The notes below the pieces were generated by a model. That model was not told where the DNA came from and did not search any database. It saw nothing but the letters and a program-made list of their open reading frames with translations. This document shows, piece after piece, positions 1 to 5,688 of a stretch of DNA of 13,163 nucleotides. The DNA is from JBFMAE01 sp040756085 (GTDB taxonomy: Bacteria > Desulfobacterota > BSN033 > UBA1163): contig JBFMAE010000216.1 of NCBI GenBank assembly GCA_040756085.1, positions 1 through 13,163 of the forward strand, in the 5' to 3' direction. Every line of letters begins with the position of its first letter. The first letter of the stretch is position 1. The translations under genes and the position numbers were made by a program.

Positions 1-1085
1 AAGTGATTTTTTGCCCTACTCTTTTCCACCAGGACTCCATTCCGAATGGCATTAATGATCCTATCTGCTAATATTTTCTCTTTTTCTATTTGAAATAAAA
101 ATCCATTTTCTCCATCGATAATCCATTCCCTGTTTGCAGGAATATCTGTGACCACAGGAAAGGCCCCTGAGGCCATTGCTTCAAGCAATGAGACGGATGT
201 CCCGTCATATAAAGAGGTCGAGGTGTAAATATCTGCCTTGGCTAATAGATTTGGCATCTCCCGATGCGGAACCCGACCCAGGAACTCAACAGATTTGTCT
301 ATTTTTAAACTTTTCACTTCTCTTTTTAATTCTTCTTTCTCAGACCCATCTCCCGCAATGAGGAATTTTGTCTCTGACTCTTCTTTTAGAACAAGCGGAA
401 TGGCTCGAATCAATAAAGAAACATTATAAATGGGGAGGAGATTTCTGTTGCTGAGAATCGTGTAGGATCTTTTCCCCCCTTCCATTTGCCTATTCTTCCC
501 TACCTCTAAAAAGGACTCATCCACCCCCATAGGTATTATCGATATTTTAGTGTCCATGATTCCCAATTGTTCGATTTCTCTCTTCTGTACCTCGGAGACA
601 CAGTTGAGATGGCTTGCTTTCTTACATACATAGATGAAAACCTTTCTAAGGAAACCGGATCTTTCCATAGCCATTCTAAGATCAGACCCGTGGATTGTAA
701 CAATAAGAGATTTTTTCAGGAGGAATCCGACAAAAACACCAATCAGCCCCGTTGGAATGGCCCAATGAGCATGGATTAATCTACACTCATGTTTAAGCAT
801 CGCATAGAGCGTGACTAAGGACCCTGAAATAAAATAAAGAATCATCCTCAGATATGGGACCTTTTCATACTCAATTAAGAGTTTGTTGCCAGCAAAAAAA
901 GGGAAACGGTAAACCCTGATACCATTCTGATCTTCAAAAAAACGGCTGTGGTTATATATTTTGGGTGTGGCTACAGATATTCTGCAACCCTCATTTTGCA
1001 TAAGATTCGCCATCTTTTTAATGAAAATACCCCGAGAGGAGGTTTCAAAATCAGGATAAGCGTTGGTAAGGAATAAAATATTCAT
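1..1085 (-). CDS. GT4-family glycosyltransferase, C-terminus cut by window edge
   Basis: Retaining GT-B glycosyltransferase that would transfer a sugar from a nucleotide-sugar donor to a polysaccharide or glycolipid acceptor at the inner face of the cytoplasmic membrane. The visible 361 residues start MNILFLTNAYPDFETSSRGI, the usual N-terminal Rossmann strand and loop. They continue with HAHWAIPTG (about 105-113), HGSD (132-135), the donor-domain loop IAGDGSEKEEL (243-253) and the signature SLYDGTSVSLLEAMASG (291-307). The EX7E pair of the family reads D294/E302 here, so the first acidic residue is Asp. The ATG at 1085 gives the canonical start, but no Shine-Dalgarno is seen because a short dispersed repeat covers the start codon and upstream bases. 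About 20-40 C-terminal residues probably lie outside the window. Acceptor and sugar cannot be read from the sequence. The nearby GT2 enzyme supports a surface-glycan role. Confidence 0.9.
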   Translation of the reverse strand, partial: MNILFLTNAYPDFETSSRGIFIKKMANLMQNEGCRISVATPKIYNHSRFFEDQNGIRVYRFPFFAGNKLLIEYEKVPYLRMILYFISGSLVTLYAMLKHECRLIHAHWAIPTGLIGVFVGFLLKKSLIVTIHGSDLRMAMERSGFLRKVFIYVCKKASHLNCVSEVQKREIEQLGIMDTKISIIPMGVDESFLEVGKNRQMEGGKRSYTILSNRNLLPIYNVSLLIRAIPLVLKEESETKFLIAGDGSEKEELKREVKSLKIDKSVEFLGRVPHREMPNLLAKADIYTSTSLYDGTSVSLLEAMASGAFPVVTDIPANREWIIDGENGFLFQIEKEKILADRIINAIRNGVLVEKSRAKNH

Positions 1086-1107
1086 AAGGAAGCCCGGAAT
1101 CCAGGAA
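1084..1107 (+). repeat. Dispersed 24-bp repeat, family A, copy 1
   Basis: The stretch ATAAGGAAGCCCGGAATCC plus five more bases matches the reverse complement of 6016-6039 at 23 of 24 positions. Related copies lie at 5665-5689 and, more divergent, at 5911-5935 (reverse orientation). This copy overlaps the start codon of the glycosyltransferase gene. Confidence 0.75.
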
Positions 1108-1124
1108 ACTTTGGCCAAGGTAAA

Positions 1125-1168
1125 GGTTAAGGTTAGGAAGCCCGTTTAGGTCAGGTCAATGGGTTAAG
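1125..1168 (+). repeat. GGTTAAGG-type repeat, family B, copy 1
   Basis: A tract built of GGTTA units followed by GCCCGTTT. The first 31 bases align without gaps to 10655-10685 with 24 identities, including a shared GCCCGTTT core. It lies between the glycosyltransferase start and the first four-helix-bundle gene. No coding sequence is seen in it. Confidence 0.5.
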
Positions 1169-1191
1169 CCGAGAATTTTTTAGACAAACGA

Positions 1192-1227
1192 CTTAATCCA
1201 TTAACCAAACCGGCACCCTAACCTTTA
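1192..1227 (+). repeat. Direct repeat flanking four-helix gene 1, left copy
   Basis: About 36 bp related to 1655-1689 in the same orientation. The best block is AAACCGGCACCCTAACCTTT here against AAACTGGCATCTTAACCTTT there (17 of 20 identical). The two copies bracket the whole four-helix-bundle gene, including its post-amber extension, whose final stop (1218-1220) lies inside this copy. Confidence 0.55.
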
Positions 1228-1640
1228 GACCTAAGACTCTTTTCTCTCGAAAACTTGCCCCAGGCATCCCGCAACCTGTAAAGTTGTCTTCCACAAACAT
1301 CCTAGATGCTGACCAGCTCCTCGCACAGTTTTGGATCAACATATTCTCCAAAGATGTCCTTGCACATTTCCATCCCAACGACCGTTTCATTGCACTCTGC
1401 CATGGCATCATCCAAATATTTTTGAAATCCGTGTCGCTGGTGTCTTTTTGCATATCCTTCGGCAATTAATCTGGGTATAGCCTTGACGGATTCACTCAAT
1501 TGATGCTTTAAATCAAACTTTTCTGATTCTGGTAAATTCGGGATAATCTGGGTCATCACTCTGATACAGGCTTTGTAAGAGTTCTGATAGACCTCCAGGT
1601 CCTTAAAACTCATTATCGATTTCTTGCCTTTGCTCTCCAT
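1218..1640 (-). pseudogene. Four-helix-bundle (S23/IVP family) protein gene 1, interrupted by in-frame amber codon
   Basis: Member of the small four-helix-bundle family known from proteins encoded in 23S rRNA intervening sequences; its biochemical role is unknown. The first open stretch (112 residues, stop TAG at 1302-1304) carries the family core: FKDLEVYQ near the N-terminus, AIPRLIAEGYAKRHQRHGF in the middle and KYLDDAMAECNE after it. Past the amber codon the same frame continues as DVCGRQLYRLRDAWGKFSRE to a stop at 1218. This aligns with the C-terminus of the intact paralogue at 2962-3372 (KSSRQLYNLATKWKNFKER), with the TAG falling on the paralogue's Tyr. So this is a single-base nonsense change in a gene of about 140 codons, not a frameshift. 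The product might still fold without its last helix, or the TAG could be a sequencing error. The ATG at 1640 follows GGGGAAACG, a weak ribosome site. Confidence 0.8.
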
Positions 1641-1654
1641 CGTTTCCCCGCCAC

Positions 1655-1689
1655 CTTACACCTTACCTAAACTGGCATCTTAACCTTTA
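1655..1689 (+). repeat. Direct repeat flanking four-helix gene 1, right copy
   Basis: Same-orientation partner of 1192-1227. It overlaps the last codons of the GT2 gene, whose C-terminal residues GKG and stop codon are therefore made from repeat sequence. The other end lies just upstream of the four-helix gene start. Confidence 0.5.
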
Positions 1690-2654
1690 CCCTCACCATT
1701 GCCAAAGTTCTTAAGCTCTTTTCTTAATTCTAAATTCTCTTTTTGGATGCGGAGAATTTCTCTACGGAGCGAAACAATTTGAATAGCGATGAACCCAAAA
1801 GAAAGTATCTGAATCCCTCCCAGAATCAACAATAAAGCGAAGGTGATTAATGGTCTTCCGGGGGTCAATTCCCCTGAAAATCTTAAATAAGCTATATAAA
1901 TTCCGATCAGTAAGCCAAATCCGAGGGTGAGGAGACCAAGAAATCCAAATACAATCATTGGCTTTTCAAAGACAGAAAAGACCAGATGCGAAACAGCGGT
2001 CTTCTTAAATTTAAATTTTGATCTTCCTTTTTTTCGTCCGGTTAGAATGGCCGGAAACTCCTTTGCACGGTAACCCAAAGCTATTGCCTTTGATAGGATT
2101 TCAAGATGGATTTCCTTCCCATCCGATTCTAGTTCTAGAGAATCGAGAACCTTTCTCCGATATGCACGGAAGATCCCGGTGGAAGTGTAAATCCGGTTAG
2201 GCATAGCAAGTCTGAGTATTTTGTTACCAAATTTGCTGATCCATAAGCGAAGAAAAGGAACATTTTGTACACCTCCCCCTGGCATGTATGGGGAGGCAAG
2301 GATTAAATCAATATCCTGTTCTCTCTTCAATGTCTCTAAAAAATCAAGTATGTAACGAGGGTCATAGCTTAAGTCAGCGTCAATAGATACAATAATATCC
2401 CCTGCTGATTCTTTGAACCCTGTTCTTAAGGCCATTCCCCGGCCAATATTTTTTGGATAAGAGACGACTTTTAACCTCCCATTATGTTTAGCTACTTCTT
2501 TTAAAATCTCCAGGGTTTGATCAAGACTTCCATCGTTGACCGCAATAATCTCGTAAGATCTCTGAAAAGAAGCTAATGCCTCCTCCACATGGCTCAGAGT
2601 CGCCTCCACATTCTCTGCCTCATTGAACATTGGGATTATGATAGAAAGGTCCAT
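1680..2654 (-). CDS. GT2-family glycosyltransferase, polyprenyl-phosphate sugar synthase type, with two membrane helices
   Basis: Inverting GT-A glycosyltransferase of the DPM1/GtrB-like type, which loads a sugar from a nucleotide donor onto a polyprenyl phosphate at the cytoplasmic membrane. The 324-residue protein opens MDLSIIIPMFNEAENV. It has AVNDGS (38-43), the metal-binding DAD (92-94) in SIDADLSYDP, and a second half with STGIFRAYRR (158-167). Two hydrophobic spans follow (about 232-257 and 269-296), then a charged tail (297-315, REILRIQKENLELRKEL) that looks like a short coiled coil. A TTG four codons upstream (2666) is possible, but the ATG at 2654 places residues at the usual family N-terminus; GGA lies seven bases before it. 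The last codons run into a direct repeat. The sugar is not predictable; a role in glycan or lipid modification alongside the GT4 gene is inferred. Confidence 0.9.
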   Translation of the reverse strand: MDLSIIIPMFNEAENVEATLSHVEEALASFQRSYEIIAVNDGSLDQTLEILKEVAKHNGRLKVVSYPKNIGRGMALRTGFKESAGDIIVSIDADLSYDPRYILDFLETLKREQDIDLILASPYMPGGGVQNVPFLRLWISKFGNKILRLAMPNRIYTSTGIFRAYRRKVLDSLELESDGKEIHLEILSKAIALGYRAKEFPAILTGRKKGRSKFKFKKTAVSHLVFSVFEKPMIVFGFLGLLTLGFGLLIGIYIAYLRFSGELTPGRPLITFALLLILGGIQILSFGFIAIQIVSLRREILRIQKENLELRKELKNFGNGEGKG

Positions 2655-2671
2655 CTTAAAATCCAAGAATT

Positions 2672-2777
2672 AATCGTTTATAGTTGTCGAAGCTCGTATC
2701 GATGCTGGTTAATAGAGACTGGATACTCGAGCTTCGTTTTTCAAGCTTCGTGCTTCGATACGAGCATCGTCACCGTG
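2672..2777 (+). repeat. Palindromic intergenic repeat, family C, copy R1
   Basis: About 105 bp unit opening AATCGTTTATAGTTGTCGAA. Its halves form an imperfect inverted repeat: GAAGCTCGTATCGATGC (2689-2705) against GCTTCGATACGAGCATC (2752-2768), 15 of 17 pairs. It ends in CGTCACCG. Copies R2 and R3 share the opening block and the CACC end. No open reading frame is present. Confidence 0.8.
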
Positions 2778-2797
2778 AACCATATCCTCTTTTATTT

Positions 2798-2940
2798 AAA
2801 ATCGTTTATCGTTGTCGAAGTTTGTATCGGCTCTCGTTAATGGAAAAATTGGATGCTCGTATCGACTCCCGATAATAGAAACTGGATAATCGAGTTTCCA
2901 ATTCCAAATTTACGGCTTCGTTACAAGCTTCTTCACCGTC
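2798..2940 (+). repeat. Palindromic intergenic repeat, family C, copy R2 (longer variant)
   Basis: The first 22 bases (starting AAATCGTTTATCGTTGTCG) are identical to copy R3. The body is longer than R1 and R3 and contains a second GCTCGTATCGA block (about 2852-2863). It ends in TTCACCGTC, just short of the stop of the four-helix gene at 2962. It therefore forms the left border of that gene. Confidence 0.75.
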
Positions 2941-2961
2941 AAGCAAGTTATAATTAAAAAA

Positions 2962-3372
2962 CTATCTTTCTTTAAAATTCTTCCATTTGGTAGCAAGATT
3001 GTACAGTTGCCTGCTCGATTTATCATAAACATCAATCAGTTTTTCGCATAATTTCGGATCAGCATAACTTGAATATAAATCTCGAGCATGACTTAAAGAT
3101 ACGATCATTTCATTACTTTCTGCCATCGCATCATCCAAATATTTTTGGAATCCTTTCTTCTGGTGCTTTTTAGAATATCCCTCTGCTATAAGTCTCGGTA
3201 TAGCCTTTGCCGACCTACGTAACTGATCTGCTAAATCATCCTGTTCTACCTTAGGGAGTTTTGGTACTATTTTACTGATCACCTCAATAGATGCTGCGTA
3301 AGTATTCTGATATACTTCTAAATCTCTGAAACTTCTTATAGGCTTATTCATTCGAGCTTCTATATCAATCAT
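2962..3372 (-). CDS. Four-helix-bundle (S23/IVP family) protein 2, intact
   Basis: A 136-residue helical protein of the family first known from 23S rRNA intervening sequences and distantly similar to the accessory protein Avd of diversity-generating retroelements. Biochemical function is not established. Family features seen: SFRDLEVYQ (about 14-22), AKAIPRLIAEGYSKKHQKKG (55-74), KYLDDAMAESNE (77-88) and a last basic helix SSRQLYNLATKWKNFKER. It is a full-length paralogue of the amber-interrupted gene at 1218-1640; the core AIPRLIAEGY is shared exactly. ATG at 3372 and ATG at 3351 (MNKPIRSF) are both possible, and neither has a clear Shine-Dalgarno. The later one matches the paralogue better, because the first codons lie in a half copy of repeat family C. 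It is not in an rRNA gene. Repeats border it on both sides, suggesting a cassette. Confidence 0.85.
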   Translation of the reverse strand: MIDIEARMNKPIRSFRDLEVYQNTYAASIEVISKIVPKLPKVEQDDLADQLRRSAKAIPRLIAEGYSKKHQKKGFQKYLDDAMAESNEMIVSLSHARDLYSSYADPKLCEKLIDVYDKSSRQLYNLATKWKNFKER

Positions 3373-3396
3373 CGATTTCGATACGAGCTTCGCACC
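3352..3396 (+). repeat. Half copy of repeat family C (R4), overlapping four-helix gene 2 start
   Basis: ATTCGAGCTTCTAT here is identical to the middle of copy R3, and CGATACGAGCTTCGCACC matches the CACC end of the unit. Only the right half of the unit is present. The left half is missing and the gene's 5' end begins inside it, so the gene lies between R2 and this half unit. Confidence 0.65.
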
Positions 3397-3438
3397 AATA
3401 ACCGGTTTAATCTTATTTTATTATTACCCTTTGACAAA

Positions 3439-3469
3439 AAAAGCAAGATATTTAGTCTATCTTGCTTTT
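3439..3469 (-). terminator. Rho-independent terminator, likely bidirectional
   Basis: Perfect 12-bp stem AAAAGCAAGATA / TATCTTGCTTTT with a 7-nt loop. Read on the minus strand it is followed by TTTTTTTGTC, so it would end transcripts leaving the pilin genes. The T-run on the other strand is shorter. Confidence 0.8.
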
Positions 3470-3504
3470 CATTAAAGGTTCTTTTATGTAAATTAAATCA
3501 CCCA

Positions 3505-3609
3505 AAAATCGTTTATCGTTGTCGAAGCTCGTATCGAATCTCGTTTTGAGATACTTAATATTCGAGCTTCTATGTTCAAGCTTCGGGCATCGATACAAGC
3601 CTCGTCACC
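3505..3609 (+). repeat. Palindromic intergenic repeat, family C, copy R3
   Basis: About 105 bp, same layout as R1: the opening block, GAAGCTCGTATCGAATCTCG, a middle ATTCGAGCTTCTAT, then CATCGATACAAGCCTCGTCACC-type end. The ends pair imperfectly (AAGCTCGTATCGA against TCGATACAAGCCT). It has no reading frame and lies between the terminator and the end of the first pilin gene. Confidence 0.8.
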
Positions 3610-3638
3610 ATTAGACAATATTCTTACTGTTTTTTAAA

Positions 3639-4046
3639 TTACTTGGCCCATTTGTCAGCAGGTGTTTTAATACCATTATGATTGATAAATAAACTTCCAT
3701 CACTTTGTTGCCTAGCAGCCCATGGCTGGGCTTCTGCGGTAAAAGAATTTGCATTTATAACTATAAACAATAAATTATAATCCCCTATCGGATTTGCCGG
3801 AACCCCCCATGTATTTTGCAGAACCACCAATGCTCCAGGAGGATCATCCGCATCATTTGCATATCTTCCACGTTCAGCCCTGAACATTTCCTGAGCTGCC
3901 CTCACTTGTTCTAAGGCCGTTTTAGCATCAGCCCTCCTTGCCCTTTGCATATAATTTGTGTAAACAGGGATTGCAATGGCAGCAAGTATTCCTACAATTA
4001 ATACAACTGCTAATAATTCGATTAATGTGATGCCCTTTTTATTCAT
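3639..4046 (-). CDS. Type IV pilin-like protein, PilE/PilA-like (pilin 1)
   Basis: Pilin or pseudopilin subunit assembled into a fibre across the cell envelope after cleavage by prepilin peptidase. ATG at 4046 gives the short class III leader MNKKG followed by ITLIELLAVVLIVGILAAIA, with Glu at mature position 5 and Pro22. The mature protein is about 130 residues. The N-terminal helix continues as RRADAKTALEQVRAAQEMFR, a form common in Desulfobacterota and gammaproteobacterial minor pilins. The globular part has no cysteine pair, so the usual disulfide D-loop is absent. An in-frame extension upstream of the ATG is possible but would overlap the preceding pilin and bury the leader. It starts 13 bases after the pilin 2 stop, so the two are probably co-transcribed; the globular domain is unlike that of pilins 2 and 3. 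Confidence 0.88.
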   Translation of the reverse strand: MNKKGITLIELLAVVLIVGILAAIAIPVYTNYMQRARRADAKTALEQVRAAQEMFRAERGRYANDADDPPGALVVLQNTWGVPANPIGDYNLLFIVINANSFTAEAQPWAARQQSDGSLFINHNGIKTPADKWAK

Positions 4047-4059
4047 ATGGACCCCATAT

Positions 4060-4512
4060 TTATCTCTTTGGTATATAATTAGATTGGATAGTCGAAGCAG
4101 GATCCCAGTTCCACGTAATTGCGCCATCTGCTGTAGCTGTTGGGGTAAGGATTAATGTTCTTCCATTAACCTCAGTAGCAATCCTTGCAACAGTCACTGT
4201 AATTACGCCAGCTTGTACGTTCATGTCTGAAAATCTTGCCGTAGTGGTCCAATCTGGTAATGCAACTCCAAGGCTATTCCTTATCATACCTACAGGGACA
4301 TTAGCTGGAAAGACCTCATTTTCCTGATAATAAGCTGCCACAGCACTTGCGACTACACTCATTGATTCTGATACCTCAGTGAGGCGTGCCTTGATAATAT
4401 GCTGTTTCCCATACATAGAAACTGCAATTGCACCTAAAATACCAACAATTGCTATAACAACCAATAATTCGATGAGCGTAAAACCCATAATATTGTTTTT
4501 TTTTATATTCAT
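4060..4512 (-). CDS. Type IV pilin-like protein (pilin 2), paralogue of pilin 3
   Basis: A 150-residue prepilin. The leader MNIKKNNIMG precedes FTLIELLVVIAIVGILGAIA with Glu5, so processing by prepilin peptidase is expected. Position 22, usually the helix-kinking Pro, is Ser (AVSMYG). The globular domain (YYQENEVFPANVPVGMIRNS onward) is nearly identical to pilin 3, including ITWNWDPASTIQ near the end. The ATG at 4512 has no good Shine-Dalgarno (GGAG is 13 bases away). An in-frame upstream extension exists but adds a non-pilin leader. A terminator-like hairpin and about 400 bp of repeat-rich sequence separate it from pilin 3, and no clear promoter was found, so expression is uncertain. It may be an active minor pilin or a silent donor for recombination with pilin 3. 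Confidence 0.85.
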   Translation of the reverse strand: MNIKKNNIMGFTLIELLVVIAIVGILGAIAVSMYGKQHIIKARLTEVSESMSVVASAVAAYYQENEVFPANVPVGMIRNSLGVALPDWTTTARFSDMNVQAGVITVTVARIATEVNGRTLILTPTATADGAITWNWDPASTIQSNYIPKR

Positions 4513-4911
4513 AAGGAATAAAGAACTCCGCCCATAGGGCAGGGCTTTAAAACCCAAATTATCTAAACCCAAAATCGAGGTCCCGAAATCGATAGACCCC
4601 GACCCTGAATCAAGTTCAGGGGATTCAGGGCATGGTTCGGGATGGCAAAGAAAGAGAACAAAACCCTGTTGTCATGAACCTTGTGCCGAACTTGTTTCAA
4701 TATTGTTTCAGCATCTGATTTAGTTTTTTTCTGCCTTCGGCAAACACACCTTTCCTTCCCTGCCTACCACAGGCAGGCACAGGACGGGGTTTTCAGGTGT
4801 GATCTTAATAAATTTTTGGAGAATTTAAACTCTTCCTAAAATATTTTAAAAATTCATAAAGGGAAGGTTTGTTTAGAAACCTCCCCTTATAATTTTTAAA
4901 AACATTATATT
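4513..4911. other. Non-coding, repeat-like spacer between pilin 2 and pilin 3
   Basis: No gene is seen. The stretch holds several short palindromes of the kind found in intergenic repeats: GCCCATAGGGC (4531-4541), CCCTGAA/TTCAGGG (4603-4609 and 4615-4621, 5-nt loop) and CCTGCCT/AGGCAGG (4759-4765 and 4771-4777, 5-nt loop). It also holds the hairpin listed separately at 4859-4888. Base composition is more GC-rich than the pilin genes between about 4560 and 4800, consistent with inserted repeats. Confidence 0.6.
4859..4888 (-). terminator. Hairpin terminator after pilin 3
   Basis: 12-bp stem with one mismatch (AAGGGAAGGTTT against AAACCTCCCCTT) and a 6-nt loop, starting 24 bases past the pilin 3 stop on the minus strand. 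The T-run follows after a few bases (TATGAATTTTT), so it is a fair rather than perfect terminator. Confidence 0.6.
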
Positions 4912-5358
4912 TTATCTCTTGGGAAGATACGTTGGTTGAATAGTCGAAGCAGGATCCCAGTTCCACGTAATTGCGCCATCTGCTGTAGTTGTTGGGGTAA
5001 GGATTAATGTTCTTCCATTAACCTCAGTAGCAATCCTTGCAACAGTCGCTGTAATTACTCCGGCGACTACAGTCATATTTGAAAATCTTGCTGTAGTGGT
5101 CCAATCTGGTAATGCAACTCCAAGGCTATTCCTTATCATACCTACAGGGACATTAGCTGGAAAGGCCTCATTTTCTTGATAATAAGCGGCTACAGCACTT
5201 GCGACATTACTCATCGAATTCGTAACTTCAGTGAGTTTCGCTTTTATCGTTTGCGCCCTATACATTGGGATAGCAATTGCAGCCAATATACCGATGATGG
5301 CTATGACGATCAACAACTCAATCAATGTGAAACCTTTTTGTCCTCTTTTTGGTAACAT
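4912..5358 (-). CDS. Type IV pilin-like protein (pilin 3), probable major pilin of this locus
   Basis: 148-residue prepilin: leader MLPKRGQKG, then FTLIELLIVIAIIGILAAIA with Glu5 and Pro22 (IPMY), all classical for a prepilin-peptidase substrate. The mature protein is about 139 residues with no cysteines, so its globular domain would not be disulfide-stapled. The start is well supported by AAGGAGG seven to eight bases before the ATG, and a sigma-54-type promoter lies about 130 bases upstream. A perfect 12-bp AT hairpin sits in the leader. It shares two blocks of 96-98% DNA identity with pilin 2. Good signals and canonical residues make this the likely expressed subunit. Assembly genes (pilB, pilC, pilQ) are not in the window, so whether it serves a pilus or a type II system cannot be decided. 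Confidence 0.9.
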   Translation of the reverse strand: MLPKRGQKGFTLIELLIVIAIIGILAAIAIPMYRAQTIKAKLTEVTNSMSNVASAVAAYYQENEAFPANVPVGMIRNSLGVALPDWTTTARFSNMTVVAGVITATVARIATEVNGRTLILTPTTTADGAITWNWDPASTIQPTYLPKR

Positions 5359-5401
5359 AATTTAAACCTCCTTTTTAGTTTATCTGGTTTGTTTAGTTCA
5401 C

Positions 5402-5430
5402 TAAATAAATTTACCACCTAAATTTATTTA
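5402..5430 (-). promoter_or_regulatory. Perfect AT-rich leader hairpin upstream of pilin 3
   Basis: TAAATAAATTTA (5402-5413) and TAAATTTATTTA (5419-5430) are exact reverse complements around a 5-nt loop (CCACC on plus, GGTGG on minus). It lies in the predicted leader transcript, 44 bases before the start codon. It could act as an mRNA-stability or translation-control element, or as a dyad operator. Confidence 0.5.
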
Positions 5431-5486
5431 ATTTTCCTTTTCTCCTGCTTTCTTCACCTCCTTAATAAAATTTTTTAAGTTTAATA

Positions 5487-5502
5487 AGCATAATTTATGC
5501 CA
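5487..5502 (-). promoter_or_regulatory. Sigma-54 (-24/-12) promoter for pilin 3
   Basis: Minus strand TGGCATAAATTATGCT matches TGGCAC-N5-TTGCW at the invariant GG and GC with the required 10-base spacing. Type IV pilin genes are classically RpoN-dependent, driven by PilR-type activators, which fits. The start of transcription would be near 5475, giving a leader of about 115 nt. Confidence 0.65.
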
Positions 5503-5662
5503 AATTTTAAAATCCTCCAGTGAATTAACAATATTGTTTAACTTTTTAATATCATTAATTATTTGTTCTGTTAAGATTTTATTGAGCAGAATCTGTCATA
5601 ATTTAAGAAATTAAAATATCAAGATATAAGCACACTTTTTGTCTATTTAATGACAAAATTTG

Positions 5663-5688
5663 TTAATAAGGAAGCCAGGAATGCAGGA
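5663..5688 (+). repeat. Repeat family A, copy 2 (left inverted end)
   Basis: 26 bases beginning TTAATAAGGAAGCCAGGAAT that match the reverse complement of 6017-6042 at 25 positions. Together they form long inverted ends of a ~380 bp stretch containing the HEPN remnant. Confidence 0.75.

Noticed and set aside
567..779. Plus-strand ORF of 70 residues
   Set aside because: It lies antisense within the clearly coding GT4 glycosyltransferase frame.
1193..1465. Separate 90-residue minus-strand ORF
   Set aside because: It is a shifted frame over the four-helix gene; the real continuation is in the original frame past the amber codon.
2962..3372. Diversity-generating retroelement, because the protein resembles Avd
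   Set aside because: No reverse transcriptase and no template/variable repeat pair with adenine-biased differences are seen. Differences between the pilin copies are not adenine-specific.
2672..3609. Possible CRISPR array
   Set aside because: Repeats are long, imperfect, palindromic and unevenly spaced, with a gene between them; there are no uniform spacers and no cas genes.
4044..4127. Longer start for pilin 1
   Set aside because: The extension would put 27 residues before the prepilin leader and overlap pilin 2; the MNKKG leader is canonical.
5430..5463. Small leader ORF starting at GTG after AAGGAGG
   Set aside because: The GTG overlaps the ribosome-site sequence itself, so there is no spacing for initiation.
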